Shown here: piece by piece, positions 33,129 through 42,404 of the stretch
Numbering within the stretch: position 1 is the stretch's first letter
Layout: each line of letters begins with the position of its first letter
From: Bog-756 sp963696495
GTDB taxonomy: Bacteria; Actinomycetota; Acidimicrobiia; Acidimicrobiales; RAAP-2
DNA: 64,000 bases
NCBI GenBank assembly: GCA_963696495.1
Contig: CAVOKJ010000002.1
Coordinates: 1,550,001 to 1,614,000, forward strand
Direction: 5' to 3'
Translations under genes and position numbers: made by a program
The notes under the pieces: generated by a model
Seen by the model: the letters and a program-made list of their open reading frames with translations, nothing else
Told to the model about the DNA's origin: nothing
The model's database searches: none

Positions 33129-33647
33129 ATGAGCTCGCATGCCGCCTCGGGTCGACCGGCCCCCCCGGACCGGGTCGGACCGGGTGGGACCGTCATGACG
33201 GACGACGCGGCCATGGTCATGGCCCTGGCCGAGGCGGAGTTGGCGGTCGGGCACGACGACGTCCCGGTGGGGGCGGTGGCGCTACTCGGGGGCAAGGTGA
33301 TCGCCTGCCGCCACAACGAGCGGGAGAAGACGGGGGACCCGACCGCGCACGCCGAACTGCTGGCGCTCGCCGATGCCGCCGACGCCGTGGGTGGGTGGAG
33401 ACTCGACGAGGTGACGCTGGTGGTCACCCTGGAGCCCTGCCCGATGTGCGCCGGAGGCCTGGTGGCCGCCCGGGTGGGACGGCTCGTCTTCGGCGCGGCC
33501 GACCTGAAGGCGGGAGCCTGTGGCTCCCTCTACAACCTGTGTGCCGACCCCCGGCTGAACCACGAGGTGGCGGTCACGTCCGGCATCCGCGCCGCCGAGG
33601 CGTCCGATCAGTTGACGAGGTTCTTCAAGGGCCGCCGGCACCTGTAG
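33129..33647 (+). CDS. tadA: tRNA-specific adenosine deaminase
   Basis: The protein has the zinc deaminase motifs TAHAELLAL (His-Ala-Glu) and LEPCPMCAGGL (Pro-Cys-x-x-Cys), and ends with LTRFFKGRRHL. TadA converts adenosine 34 to inosine in the arginine tRNA anticodon. I start it at ATG 33129 (172 residues) because TAGCAT lies 8 bases upstream; ATG 33195 would give a 150-residue protein of more usual length, and the first 22 residues are not conserved. It lies between the two serine tRNA genes. Confidence 0.92.
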   Translation: MSSHAASGRPAPPDRVGPGGTVMTDDAAMVMALAEAELAVGHDDVPVGAVALLGGKVIACRHNEREKTGDPTAHAELLALADAADAVGGWRLDEVTLVVTLEPCPMCAGGLVAARVGRLVFGAADLKAGACGSLYNLCADPRLNHEVAVTSGIRAAEASDQLTRFFKGRRHL

Positions 33648-33724
33648 CATTGGCGGTTCGTGCCGCCGGCTCGACGCTCCGGCGATGCAGGGGTGGCGAG
33701 GGAGGTGGGCACGAAGCAGTACCC

Positions 33725-33809
33725 GGAGGGATGCGAGAGCGGACGAATCGGACGGTCTCGAAAACCGTTGTGTCGCAAGGCACCGTGGGTTCGAATCCCA
33801 CTCCCTCCG
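33725..33809 (+). tRNA. tRNA-Ser (anticodon CGA)
   Basis: The acceptor arms GGAGGGA and TCCCTCC pair fully. The anticodon loop CTCGAAA sits in the stem ACGGT/ACCGT, the variable arm is long, and the T arm is GTGGG-TTCGAAT-CCCAC. CCA is encoded at 33810-33812. Confidence 0.95.
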
Positions 33810-33901
33810 CCAATTGGGTTGACCCCATTCAGTGGACCAGCCTTCAGGACAGATGGCTCGGCCGAGGTCGTGGCCGGCACACGGGTTCCTTGTTGTGGGG
33901 A

Positions 33902-33961
33902 CCCTATTGCTGCAGGCCCTATTGCTGCAGGCCCTATTGCTGCAGGCCCTATTGCTGCAGG
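33902..33961. repeat. four perfect copies of a 15-base repeat across a stop codon
   Basis: CCCTATTGCTGCAGG is repeated four times without change. The last copy (minus-strand view: the first) contains the final codons and TAG of the thioesterase pseudogene, so the unit duplicates the end of that gene outward. A 15-base unit keeps frame. Confidence 0.95.
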
Positions 33962-34804
33962 TAGGTGAAGAGCATCATCTGGGTGGCGTACGCCACCGGA
34001 GCGCCGTGCTCGTCCCACAGGTAGCTCTCGGCGGAGGCCCAGCCGTCGTCGGCCCAGCGGGCCCGGTCGTGGGCCAGTACCCACTCGGTCCGGAGCGGTT
34101 CGAGCAGATGGACGGTCAGGTCGGCGCTCGGAGCGAACCACCGGGGGCCGCGATGTCCGAGCCGTTCCCCTATGCAGCCGGGCATGCGGTCGGCCAGCGT
34201 CACCAGCCCCAGCGGGTCGAGCGAACCGTCGCCCAGCCGGGGCGGGTCGTCGAATCGCAGCCAGGTGGCCACGTCCGACCCGACCGGTTCGAACTCCTCC
34301 CAGGGAGGATGGCCGAGGGCGGCCCGCCCCTCGACCCGCGACCAGAAGGGCATCGGCGGGAACGAGTCCACACCGGGAGGTGGGGGATCCCGGTACGAGG
34401 GACACGCCAAGGGGGGTGGGACCTCCGGTGGGGCCACGTCGACGAAGGAGGGCCCGGGCCGTGGCCCGCCGTACACGGCGAGGACGGTGGCCCCGGACTC
34501 GGCTCCAGTGGTTGGTCACGCTGGCCAGTAACTGGGTGGCGGACCGTCCCCGTCGCAGCACCGTGACGTCGACGATCAGGGGACCGGCAGTGACCTGGCC
34601 GGCGAAGACGGTGGTGCAGGTGCGAAGGGTCTGCTCCCGGCCGTCCACCTCCCGAGCCGCCGCTCGCAGGGCGACCGACGTGACCACCCCACCCTGCGGA
34701 ACCGCCACGAGGTCCCAGTCCCCGCTCAGCTCGCAACGGTAGCGGCCGTCACCCTCGGAGCTCACCACGACGTCTTGTGCGAAGGACCCCATGGGAGCGA
34801 GCAT
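33949..34804 (-). pseudogene. frameshifted TesB-like acyl-CoA thioesterase
   Basis: The 5' part reads FAQDVVVSSEGDGRYRCELS to SATQLLASVTN in one frame; from about 34510 the homology continues one base out of phase with GAESGATVLAVYGGP and runs to MMLFTYLQQ at 33949. Together they make a two-hotdog thioesterase of about 280 residues with RWFAPSADLTVHLLEPLRTEW and ESYLWDEHGAPVAYATQMM near the end, features of the 4HBT_3 type. One extra base in CACTGGAGCC (minus strand) accounts for the shift. It could be a sequencing error instead of a true mutation. The start may be ATG 34804, ATG 34792 or GTG 34813. Confidence 0.7.
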
Positions 34805-34896
34805 GCCCGCCACGGCTCCCGCACGGCAAACGGCTCACGCCGCACCGGTTGGGCCCCCGTCGGTTCGGACGTCCGCACCGACCCCGGGTCCGTCCC

Positions 34897-37260
34897 CTAC
34901 TGACGCACCATGGCGACCTTGAGGAGCTCCTCGGGCGACAGCAGGTGCGAATGGTCATCGTCCCCCTGGTCCAGCTGGACCCAGTTGACCGTTCCCGAGA
35001 ACGTGCTCGTCTCCGGTGTGTAGTCGTCGCTCACCGACGTCGCGTGGTCACCACCGAGGTCGAGCGTCTCGTCACCGGAGAAGAGCATGGGGACGCTGGC
35101 CTCCTGGCGGGCCGAGCCCACCTGGTCGCCGTCCACGTACAGGGTGGTGTCGCCCCCCTTGGCCAGACCACCTCCGTCGTAGACGAACTCCACCCGGATC
35201 TGGTGGGTGCCGGCCGGGATCGGGTCGGTGGCGGAGGCCTTGACCAATGCCAGGCCGAGGAGGTTGTAGCAGTAGGTGGGCACACCGTCGAGCAGGTACA
35301 GGGACCACCCGCCGAAGGCACCGCCCTGGGCGGCGATGACCCCGTTGGCACCGCCGTCGGGCAGGACCACCTCGGCGGTGACGGAGTACGACTTGTTCTT
35401 GAGGTTCAAGACGGTGTTCTCGGTGACGCGCGACATCCCGCCGAACAGGATCTGCGACGGTCCCCTGGCCAACTGGGGCCGGCCGGCGATCTCCGAGTTG
35501 AAGCGTTCGATCCGGCGGTCGTCGAGCGGGAGGACGTTGTACTTGACGGCCTCGATGAGGAACAGCCGCTGCAGCTCGGCCAGCTTGTCCGGGTGCTCGG
35601 CGGACAGGTCGTGGGCCTGGGTCCAGTCCGTGGCGATGTCGTAGAGCTCCCACACGTCGTCGTCGAGGGCCGGGAGGGTGGCCCCGAACAGCCACGGCAC
35701 GCTGTGGCGGGTGACCGCCGTCCAGCCCTTGTGATAGATGCCGCGGTTGCACACCATCTCGAAGTACTGGGTCTCCCGTCGTTCGGGCGCATCGGCATGG
35801 TCGAACAGGTAGGCCATCGACACGCCGTGGAGTGGCAGCTGCTGGACCCCGTTGACGAAGGTCGGCTCCGGGATCCCGATGACGTCGAGCACGGTGGCGG
35901 CGACGTCGATCACGTGGTGGAACTGGTTGCGGACCTCGCCCTTGGCCTCGAACCCGTTCGGCCAGTGCACCACGGTGCCGTTGCGGGTCCCGCCGAAGTG
36001 CGAGGCGACCTGCTTGGTCCACTGGTACGGGGTGCACATGGCGTGCGCCCAACCCACCGCGTAGTGGTTGTAGGCCGCCGGCGTCCCGAACTCGTCGATG
36101 TGGGCGGCCATGAACTCGGGGGTCTCGAACGCGGCGGCCCCGTTGAGGGAGAGCATCTCATTGAAGGTCCCGTTCGGCGTGCCCTCGGCACTCGCCCCGT
36201 TGTCGCCGATCATGTAGTAGATCAACGTGTCGTCGAGGACCCCGAGCTCCTCCAAGGTGTCGATGACCCGTCCCACGTGATGGTCCACGTGCTCGAGGTA
36301 CCCGGCGTAGATCTCCATCTGGCGGGCCAGGACCGGCTTCAGCGTGTCGGGGACGTCGTCCCAGGCGTCGATGTCAGAGGGACGGGACGTGAGCTCGGCG
36401 TCGGCAGGCACCACGCCGAGCTCCTTCTGGCGGGCGAACACCTCGGCCCGCAGTGCGTCCCAGCCGGCATCGAAGCGGCCCCGGTACTTGTCGGACCACT
36501 CGGCGGGAACGTGGTGGGGCGCGTGGGTGGCACCGGGGGCGAAGTAGGCGAAGAAGGGCCGGTCGGTCATGAGCGACCGCTGTTGGCGGATCCACGTCAC
36601 GGCCCGATCGGCCAGGTCCTCGGTCAGGTGGTAGCCCTCGGCCGGGGTCTTCGGGGGCTCGATCGGCGCGGTGCCTTCGAAGAGTGCCGGGTAGTACTGG
36701 TTGGTCTCGCCGCCGATGAAGCCGTAGAAGTAGTCGAACCCACTGTGGGAGGGCCACTGGTCGAAGGGCCCCATGGGGCTCGTCTTCCAGACCGGCACCT
36801 CGTGGCATTTCCCGAACTGTGCCGTCGAGTACCCGTTGAGCTTGAGGATCTGGGCCAACGGTGCGGTCGTCTGGGGCCGGATGGAGCTGTACCCCGGTGC
36901 GGAGGTGGCGACCTCGGGTATGGCCCCCATGCCGGCGGTGTGGTGGTTGCGCCCGGTGAGCAGGGCCTGACGGCTCGGTGCACAGAGCGCCGTCGTGTGG
37001 AATCGGGTCAGCTTCAGCCCGCGGGCGGCGAGGCGGTCGGCCGTCGGCGTGTCGATGGCGCCTCCGAACGTCGACGCGGCTCCGAACCCGATGTCGTCGA
37101 GGAGGATGATCAGTACGTTCGGGGCCCCCTCGGGTGGGTGCACCTCGATGATCGGCGGGAACGCAGTGTCGGGGTCCTTGGCGTCGTAGGTGGTGAGGCC
37201 GACGTGCTGGCGATCATGGATCGGCAGCACGTACCGGTTGACGTCCTCGGATTTGGCCAC
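34897..37260 (-). CDS. arylsulfatase-type sulfatase
   Basis: The 787-residue protein belongs to the formylglycine-dependent sulfatases: metal ligands in ILLDDIGFG (about 52-60), the modified residue Cys93 in LCAPSRQALLTGRNHH, GKCHEVP, and IGDNGASAEG near the middle. The last ~170 residues (from MSRVTENTVLNLKNKS) form a jelly-roll-like domain as in large arylsulfatases. It hydrolyses sulfate esters, releasing sulfate. No signal peptide is visible, so it may be cytoplasmic. It starts at GTG 37260 with AGGAGGG upstream. The formylglycine-generating enzyme is not in this window. Confidence 0.93.
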   Translation of the reverse strand: MAKSEDVNRYVLPIHDRQHVGLTTYDAKDPDTAFPPIIEVHPPEGAPNVLIILLDDIGFGAASTFGGAIDTPTADRLAARGLKLTRFHTTALCAPSRQALLTGRNHHTAGMGAIPEVATSAPGYSSIRPQTTAPLAQILKLNGYSTAQFGKCHEVPVWKTSPMGPFDQWPSHSGFDYFYGFIGGETNQYYPALFEGTAPIEPPKTPAEGYHLTEDLADRAVTWIRQQRSLMTDRPFFAYFAPGATHAPHHVPAEWSDKYRGRFDAGWDALRAEVFARQKELGVVPADAELTSRPSDIDAWDDVPDTLKPVLARQMEIYAGYLEHVDHHVGRVIDTLEELGVLDDTLIYYMIGDNGASAEGTPNGTFNEMLSLNGAAAFETPEFMAAHIDEFGTPAAYNHYAVGWAHAMCTPYQWTKQVASHFGGTRNGTVVHWPNGFEAKGEVRNQFHHVIDVAATVLDVIGIPEPTFVNGVQQLPLHGVSMAYLFDHADAPERRETQYFEMVCNRGIYHKGWTAVTRHSVPWLFGATLPALDDDVWELYDIATDWTQAHDLSAEHPDKLAELQRLFLIEAVKYNVLPLDDRRIERFNSEIAGRPQLARGPSQILFGGMSRVTENTVLNLKNKSYSVTAEVVLPDGGANGVIAAQGGAFGGWSLYLLDGVPTYCYNLLGLALVKASATDPIPAGTHQIRVEFVYDGGGLAKGGDTTLYVDGDQVGSARQEASVPMLFSGDETLDLGGDHATSVSDDYTPETSTFSGTVNWVQLDQGDDDHSHLLSPEELLKVAMVRQ

Positions 37261-37412
37261 TGTGCCCTCCTGCGCTTGTCGGGATGCGGGGACTGATCGG
37301 CGGGCTCACCTCGACCGCCGGCTCATCCTCACCCTCGCAGGAAAACGTCAGGGGAGAATCACCCCCAGGGGATGATTCATGTGCCTCCTCGGCACCCGGC
37401 CCCCGGGCGCCA

Positions 37413-37655
37413 TCAGGTGAGGGCGAGGTCGTGGACCGAATCGAGGTGCCCGGAATGGTCCGTCACGACCGCCTTGCAGTCCGGGCAGACCGTCCAGCCG
37501 AACTTCGCGGGGTCCTCGGGCACCGGCACCCGCGCATGGTCGGGCAGCGATGCCAGGTGCCCGTTCCTGATCGAGTGATGGGTCATGAAGATGACCGGAC
37601 CGGTCGCCACCACGATGGCCACCAGCACGAATGGGATGGTTCCCGCGTTCCACAT
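37413..37655 (-). CDS. small membrane protein with CxxC, unknown
   Basis: The 80-residue frame has one membrane segment (residues 6-26), then a polar part with VCPDCKAVVTDHSGHL near the C-terminus, where CxxC and two His could bind zinc. GAGGAG lies upstream of ATG 37655; an earlier start at 37700 is possible. It follows no obvious family. It lies just upstream of the sulfatase gene on the same strand, 152 bases away. Confidence 0.55.
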   Translation of the reverse strand: MWNAGTIPFVLVAIVVATGPVIFMTHHSIRNGHLASLPDHARVPVPEDPAKFGWTVCPDCKAVVTDHSGHLDSVHDLALT

Positions 37656-38282
37656 GTTGGCTACCGCCTCCTCTGGGTCAGTGATTACCCGACCCAGCAT
37701 GAGCGACGCGGTCGGCGCTGTCTGTCACCTGGGTGACACGATCGCTCTCAGCGGGGCGACACGATCGCCGGGGCACAACCGATCTCGAGCCGTCCGCCCT
37801 GGCCGGAGCGGACGTCCGACGGGTCGTACCTGACGAAGGTCCAGTCCGAAGGCTCACCGCACTCGGCGTCCGGCTCAGCTGCTGCTCCCCGGGGCTGGGG
37901 CACGTCGAGGTTCCCCAAGGCGGTGCCCACGCCCAGCACGCACCGTTGCTCCCCCGACGTCCCGGCCGGCCGTGCCCCGCACGCCGATGGGGCCTTCCAC
38001 CGGATCGATTGCGCAGGTCTCCGACCATGACCTAGTATCCCTAACCGGGCATTGGTTGCCCCAGGTGCAACACCAGAACAAGCAAACGATCCAGCGGGCA
38101 GGGCTGCTTCCAATGCAAGACGCAACAGCGATGAACATGGCGGGAGCCGTCGACGACGTCGACGGAAGACCGGCGAGGTTCTCACAGGGGGTCGTGACTT
38201 CGTGTCGCTCCTCAGTGGGTTTCTGTGGTGTGTTCATCGGCGGCGGGCGGCGTGCGGCTTCAGCGGATAGCAGGGGGCGATC
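37656..38282. other. long gap upstream of the LuxR-type regulator gene
   Basis: No convincing gene is visible on either strand; the short frames here lack a consistent codon pattern. The stretch 38040-38130 is less GC-rich than its surroundings, as a regulatory region may be. GACACGATCGC occurs twice (37735 and 37755). Confidence 0.4.
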
Positions 38283-41189
38283 GTGGCCATCTCTGACCTG
38301 ACCCCCTCACCAACCGATCGTCGTTCGAGCGCGGAGGCGGGCCCCCGGCTGCTCGAGCGTGAGCCCCTGCTCCGCGAGTTCGAGGCGATCTTCACCAGGA
38401 CGCTGCAGGTCCCCAGCCGGTGCATGGCGATCGAGGGGCCATGGGGGTCGGGGCGGACGGCCCTGATCAACGCCGCATGTGAGACTGCCGCCGGCGCTGA
38501 GTGCGTGGTCCTGCGGGCCCGGGGTGGCGACGTCGAGAAGCAGACCCCCTATTCCGTCCTCGGCAAGCTGGTCCAATCCGCGGGGGCGCTCGCCGGTGAC
38601 GGCCAGATCGCCGCCGAGCAGGCCATGGCCCTCTGGGAGCTCCTGGCTTCGACGGACGTGACCCGTCGCGATCCCGCGGAGATCGGCCCGTTGTTCCACG
38701 CCCTGGTGATCGCGCTACGGAACGAGGCGCCGGTCCTGGTGGCGGTGGACGACGCCGATCTGGCCGACCGCGAGACGCTGGCCGTCCTCCGCTACGTCGT
38801 GCGCCGCCTCGAGAATCAGCAGGTCTGGCTCCTGGTGAGCGCCCGACCACTCCACCCCGGTGTCGGCCTGCGCCCGGTCGACGGGTTGCTCACGGATCCG
38901 GAGACCCGCCAGTTCATCCTCGAGCCGCTGCGGCACGAGAGCGTCGCCCTCATGCTCTCGGCCTACTTCGCCGAGGAGCCGGACCCGGCGTTCGTCGACG
39001 CGTGCGTCGAAGCCACGCACGGGATGCCGCTCTTCGTCAAGACGCTGCTGCCGTGCCTGGCTCGCCAGCAGGTGCGACCGACCGCCGACATGGTCGGACT
39101 CGTCGAGCGGGTCCCGGCACCCAAGATCACCCAGTTCGTCCTCGCTCGGCTGGCTCAACTCCCGGTTGCCGCCTCCGATCTGCTGCAGGCCTGCTCCGTA
39201 CTGGGCGACGGTGCGGATCCGACGGTCGCCCGCACGCTGGCCAAGATCGATCCGGTGGCGGCGGAACGGGCGGCGGATGCCGCAGCCGACATGGAGCTCT
39301 TCCGACCGGGCCGGCCGTTCGCCTTCAGCTCGCCGCTCATCCGCTGGGCGATCTACCACGACATCCCGACGGCGAGACGGTCACAGCTGCACGCCCGGGC
39401 CGCCGAGCTGCTCGGTGAGCACGGTGCCACCGACGCGGCGGTGGCCGAGCACCTGCTGGCCACGGAGCCCGTCGGCGACGCCTCGACGGCCGAGCGGCTC
39501 CACCAGATGGGTCGTGCCGCCGGCGAGGCCGGCGACCTGCCTCTTGCCCTGCGCTGCCTCAACCGGGCGGTGGCGGAGTCTCCACCGGCTTTCCGTAGCG
39601 GCATGCTCTACCTGGATCTCGCCTCGGTGGAGCTGGCCAACCAGCAGCCCACGGCGCTCGCCCACTTCCGCCGGGCCCTCCAGCTCGGTGGGACCGACGA
39701 CACCGAAGCGGTCAGGATCGCCGTGGAACTGCTGCGGAACCTGACGAGGACGCCATCCTTGCGGGGTGAGACGGTTCGGGCGGTGCAAGGACTCGGGGAC
39801 CGGCTCGACGGCGTCGACTACGAGCTCCACGTGGAGTTCGAGCTGGCGTTGGCCATGCGGTCGGGGCGGCCGGCGGAGCGGAACCAGAACCTGGCGAGGC
39901 TGTCCGCACTGGTCGATGCGGCCGACGGCAACGACTCCGGCATCGCCCGGCTGGCCCAGAACTTCATCAGTCTCCATCAGGCCGCCGGCGGATCGGCGAT
40001 CACCGCCGACGAGCTGGCGGCGGTGCTCGAGGGAGCGGTCGACGCCGATGAGCTGTTCAGCTCCGACCCGATCGTGGTGGAGACCCAGTCGCTGACGTTC
40101 TTCGGACTGCTGTGCACCGACCGGTTCGGCGTCGTCGACGGGCTGCTCACCTCGGCCCTGCGGCAGGCTCACGATCGTGGGATCCCCGAGTTCGAGCAAC
40201 GGGTCTCGCTCCTGTTGGCGACGTCCCTGCTCTGGCAGGGATCACTCACCGAAGCCGAGGAGGCCTACCGCCGGGGACGGCGGCTCGGCATCCAGCTCGG
40301 CAACGGGGCACAGAGCCGGCCGACCCTCGGACTCGCCGATGCGCTCCTTCGCCAGGGGAGGATCGACGAGGCAGAGCGGATCTTGGAGCGCCTGCGTGCC
40401 GAGCAGGACGGCGAACCCGCCTTCGACACGATCGTGCGCGTGGAGCGGGGGCGCCTGCTGGTCGCCCGCGGCCTGCTCCGCGAGGGACTCGAGCAATTCA
40501 TGGGGGCCGGAAGCGATGCACGCCGGGCGGGACTGGTGAACCCGGCACTGAACTCGTGGCGGGCCGACGCGACGATGGTCCTGTCGACGTTGGGCGAGTG
40601 GGACGAAGCGGGCCGCCTGGCCGAGGAGCACCTCCGGCTGGCCCGGGACTTCGGGGCCAGCCGTCCCCTCGGTATCGCCCTGCGAGCGGCCGCGGCCGCG
40701 ACCCCCGACCTCGTGGAGCGGACCGAGCTGTTGGCCGAGGCGGTCGACCTGCTGGAACCGTCACCCGCCAGGCTCGAGGCGGCCTATGCCCTCGTGGAAT
40801 TGGGCATGGTGCTGGTCAACCGCAAGAAGAAGGAAGAGGCTAGAGGCGTCCTGCGTCGCGGGGCCAACCTCGCCTCCCTCTGCGGCGCCCACCAGCTCGT
40901 GGAGGCGGCCGGGGTCCAACTACGGGCCGCCGGTGCCCGCCCGAGGAGGCTCGGCTCGATCGGGCCGGACTCGCTGACGCCGGCTGAGCGTCGCGTGGCC
41001 CGCCTCGCCGCGACGGGTCTCACCAACCAGGGGATCGCCGCCGACCTCTATGTCACGGTGAAGACGGTCGAGGGGCACCTGGCCAAGGCCTACCGCAAGC
41101 TGGGCGTCGACTCACGTCGCAACCTCGCCCTGGCTCTGGGCGACGACGACCAGGACAGCGGCGATCTGCTCGATGCGTCGGCCATCTGA
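38283..41189 (+). CDS. large LuxR-type transcription regulator with AAA-like ATPase (LAL type)
   Basis: The 968-residue protein has an N-terminal ATPase with a P-loop EGPWGSGRTALI (51-62) and VLVAVDDADLAD as Walker B (about 150-161), then a long helical, TPR-like middle (about 370-890), and a C-terminal LuxR helix-turn-helix (LTPAERRVARLAATGLTNQG and VKTVEGHLAKAYRKLGV, from about 898). Such LAL/MalT-like regulators are activated by a ligand bound to the middle part and turn on nearby genes. It reads toward the exopolysaccharide block and may control it; that is inference. The start is GTG 38283. Confidence 0.9.
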   Translation: MAISDLTPSPTDRRSSAEAGPRLLEREPLLREFEAIFTRTLQVPSRCMAIEGPWGSGRTALINAACETAAGAECVVLRARGGDVEKQTPYSVLGKLVQSAGALAGDGQIAAEQAMALWELLASTDVTRRDPAEIGPLFHALVIALRNEAPVLVAVDDADLADRETLAVLRYVVRRLENQQVWLLVSARPLHPGVGLRPVDGLLTDPETRQFILEPLRHESVALMLSAYFAEEPDPAFVDACVEATHGMPLFVKTLLPCLARQQVRPTADMVGLVERVPAPKITQFVLARLAQLPVAASDLLQACSVLGDGADPTVARTLAKIDPVAAERAADAAADMELFRPGRPFAFSSPLIRWAIYHDIPTARRSQLHARAAELLGEHGATDAAVAEHLLATEPVGDASTAERLHQMGRAAGEAGDLPLALRCLNRAVAESPPAFRSGMLYLDLASVELANQQPTALAHFRRALQLGGTDDTEAVRIAVELLRNLTRTPSLRGETVRAVQGLGDRLDGVDYELHVEFELALAMRSGRPAERNQNLARLSALVDAADGNDSGIARLAQNFISLHQAAGGSAITADELAAVLEGAVDADELFSSDPIVVETQSLTFFGLLCTDRFGVVDGLLTSALRQAHDRGIPEFEQRVSLLLATSLLWQGSLTEAEEAYRRGRRLGIQLGNGAQSRPTLGLADALLRQGRIDEAERILERLRAEQDGEPAFDTIVRVERGRLLVARGLLREGLEQFMGAGSDARRAGLVNPALNSWRADATMVLSTLGEWDEAGRLAEEHLRLARDFGASRPLGIALRAAAAATPDLVERTELLAEAVDLLEPSPARLEAAYALVELGMVLVNRKKKEEARGVLRRGANLASLCGAHQLVEAAGVQLRAAGARPRRLGSIGPDSLTPAERRVARLAATGLTNQGIAADLYVTVKTVEGHLAKAYRKLGVDSRRNLALALGDDDQDSGDLLDASAI

Positions 41190-41194
41190 TCCGA

Positions 41195-41245
41195 CGACCT
41201 GAGCCGCCCGACCTGAGCGACCCGACCTGAGCCGGCGACCTGAGC
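41195..41245. repeat. four copies of CGACCTGAGC
   Basis: Copies begin at 41195, 41209, 41223 and 41236, spaced 13-14 bases, in the gap between converging genes. With CGG flanks they could form a weak structure; purpose unknown. Confidence 0.8.
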
Positions 41246-41300
41246 CGGCGCAGAGAGCGGCCCGACCGGCGCCTCGGGGTCCATCACGTCCGGGGAGCGC

Positions 41301-42257
41301 TCAACCCGCGGAGGAGCGCAACTCGGACTCAGGGCCCGCCTGCTGCTCGACCGACCAGTAGGAGGCCGACGGCAGCCGGTCGAAGGGGTCCGGCGGGAGG
41401 GCGTCGGTCACGTAGACGTAGCCGGCCTTCCGGCTCCTGCTCAGCGCCAGGGCGTGCCGCAGCTGGTCCTCGGAGCTCGCCCCGTAGATGATGTGCCAGA
41501 TCTTTCCGGGGTCGGCCGACGCCCACCCGAGCGGTCGATACGCCTCGGTGGGCGAGCCGCCGGTGTCCGTGTAGGCCTGGTAGGAGCCCTCGAACGTCAC
41601 CAGCACGTCCGCAGAGTCCTGGAAGCACTCGCCGACCGCGGTCCCCGGATTGAGGGCGGTCACCGCACCGGGTTGCTGCTGTCTGATGAAATCGCTCAGG
41701 ACGCGGTACTGGTCGGCGTACAGCGTCGGGGAGGTCGCGGGTCCGCACTCGCTGGGACTCTGGTCCATGAAGATCCCGCCGATATCGGATCCGTAGTACT
41801 GGTACCAGGCCTGGATGTCCCCTTCGATCTGCTTCAGCCACGCCGCCAAGCCTGTCGAGCCGGATCTGGTCGCCAGCCCCTGGGGGCGTGTAGCGCTCGG
41901 GCGACCGAGGTAACCGGTGTCGACGTAGCCGAGGACCTTGCTGCCCGCTTCGTGGGACTGGCGGATGGCGGTCGACCACGCCGGCACCGGCTGGGTCCCG
42001 GGTCCGTTGTCCACATTGGCCACGACGATCCCGACGACGCCGGGCTTGGATCCGGTCAGTTGCGCCCACGCTGCCGGGTCGCTCGTCGGGTCGATGTAGG
42101 CCGGGACGGCCATCCGCTGTTCGAGTGTCGAGCCGTCCATGTCGTCCGGGTGCCGGGCCGCGGGGGATCCGGACGGCAGCAACAGAGCCACCACGATACA
42201 GACGACCGCCACCGCCGCCGCCCCCGCCGCCAGGCGGACCGCCCGTCCGGGCATCAA
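41301..42257 (-). CDS. spherulin-4-type secreted or anchored glycoside hydrolase-like protein
   Basis: The 318-residue protein has an N-terminal membrane/signal segment (about 9-29) without clear cleavage site, then a TIM-barrel-like domain with MAVPAYIDPTSDPAAWAQL, VGIVVANVDNGPGT, KVLGYVDTGYLGR, IGGIFMDQSP (an Asp near the barrel end) and VTALNPGTA. These match spherulin-4 proteins, which include Sph3 (GH135), an endo-hydrolase of fungal galactosaminogalactan. Here it would trim or release the exopolysaccharide made by the same operon. It is the last gene of the minus-strand run that starts with the PelF-like gene. Confidence 0.82.
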   Translation of the reverse strand: MMPGRAVRLAAGAAAVAVVCIVVALLLPSGSPAARHPDDMDGSTLEQRMAVPAYIDPTSDPAAWAQLTGSKPGVVGIVVANVDNGPGTQPVPAWSTAIRQSHEAGSKVLGYVDTGYLGRPSATRPQGLATRSGSTGLAAWLKQIEGDIQAWYQYYGSDIGGIFMDQSPSECGPATSPTLYADQYRVLSDFIRQQQPGAVTALNPGTAVGECFQDSADVLVTFEGSYQAYTDTGGSPTEAYRPLGWASADPGKIWHIIYGASSEDQLRHALALSRSRKAGYVYVTDALPPDPFDRLPSASYWSVEQQAGPESELRSSAG

Positions 42258-42404
42258 CGGTCGGGCGGAGGATCCGTGGGGGCCATGGGACGGAGCCTAC
42301 GAACTCCCGGCTCCCATGACCACCATCGACGCCTGTCCGGCCCGCCCCGCATCGGTTCTGTCCACCCAACGGTCCGTGTCACGTCGGTGCGCCGGCCGAG
42401 CCCC

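Noticed and set aside
34777..37296. 839-codon plus-strand open frame across the sulfatase
   Set aside because: It is the antisense of the sulfatase gene. Its product is rich in Val, Gly, His and Asp with no family features, as expected from a GC-rich antisense frame.
37875..38301. Small genes in the gap before the LuxR-type regulator
   Set aside because: The open frames on both strands lack ribosome binding sites, have mixed codon patterns and resemble nothing known.
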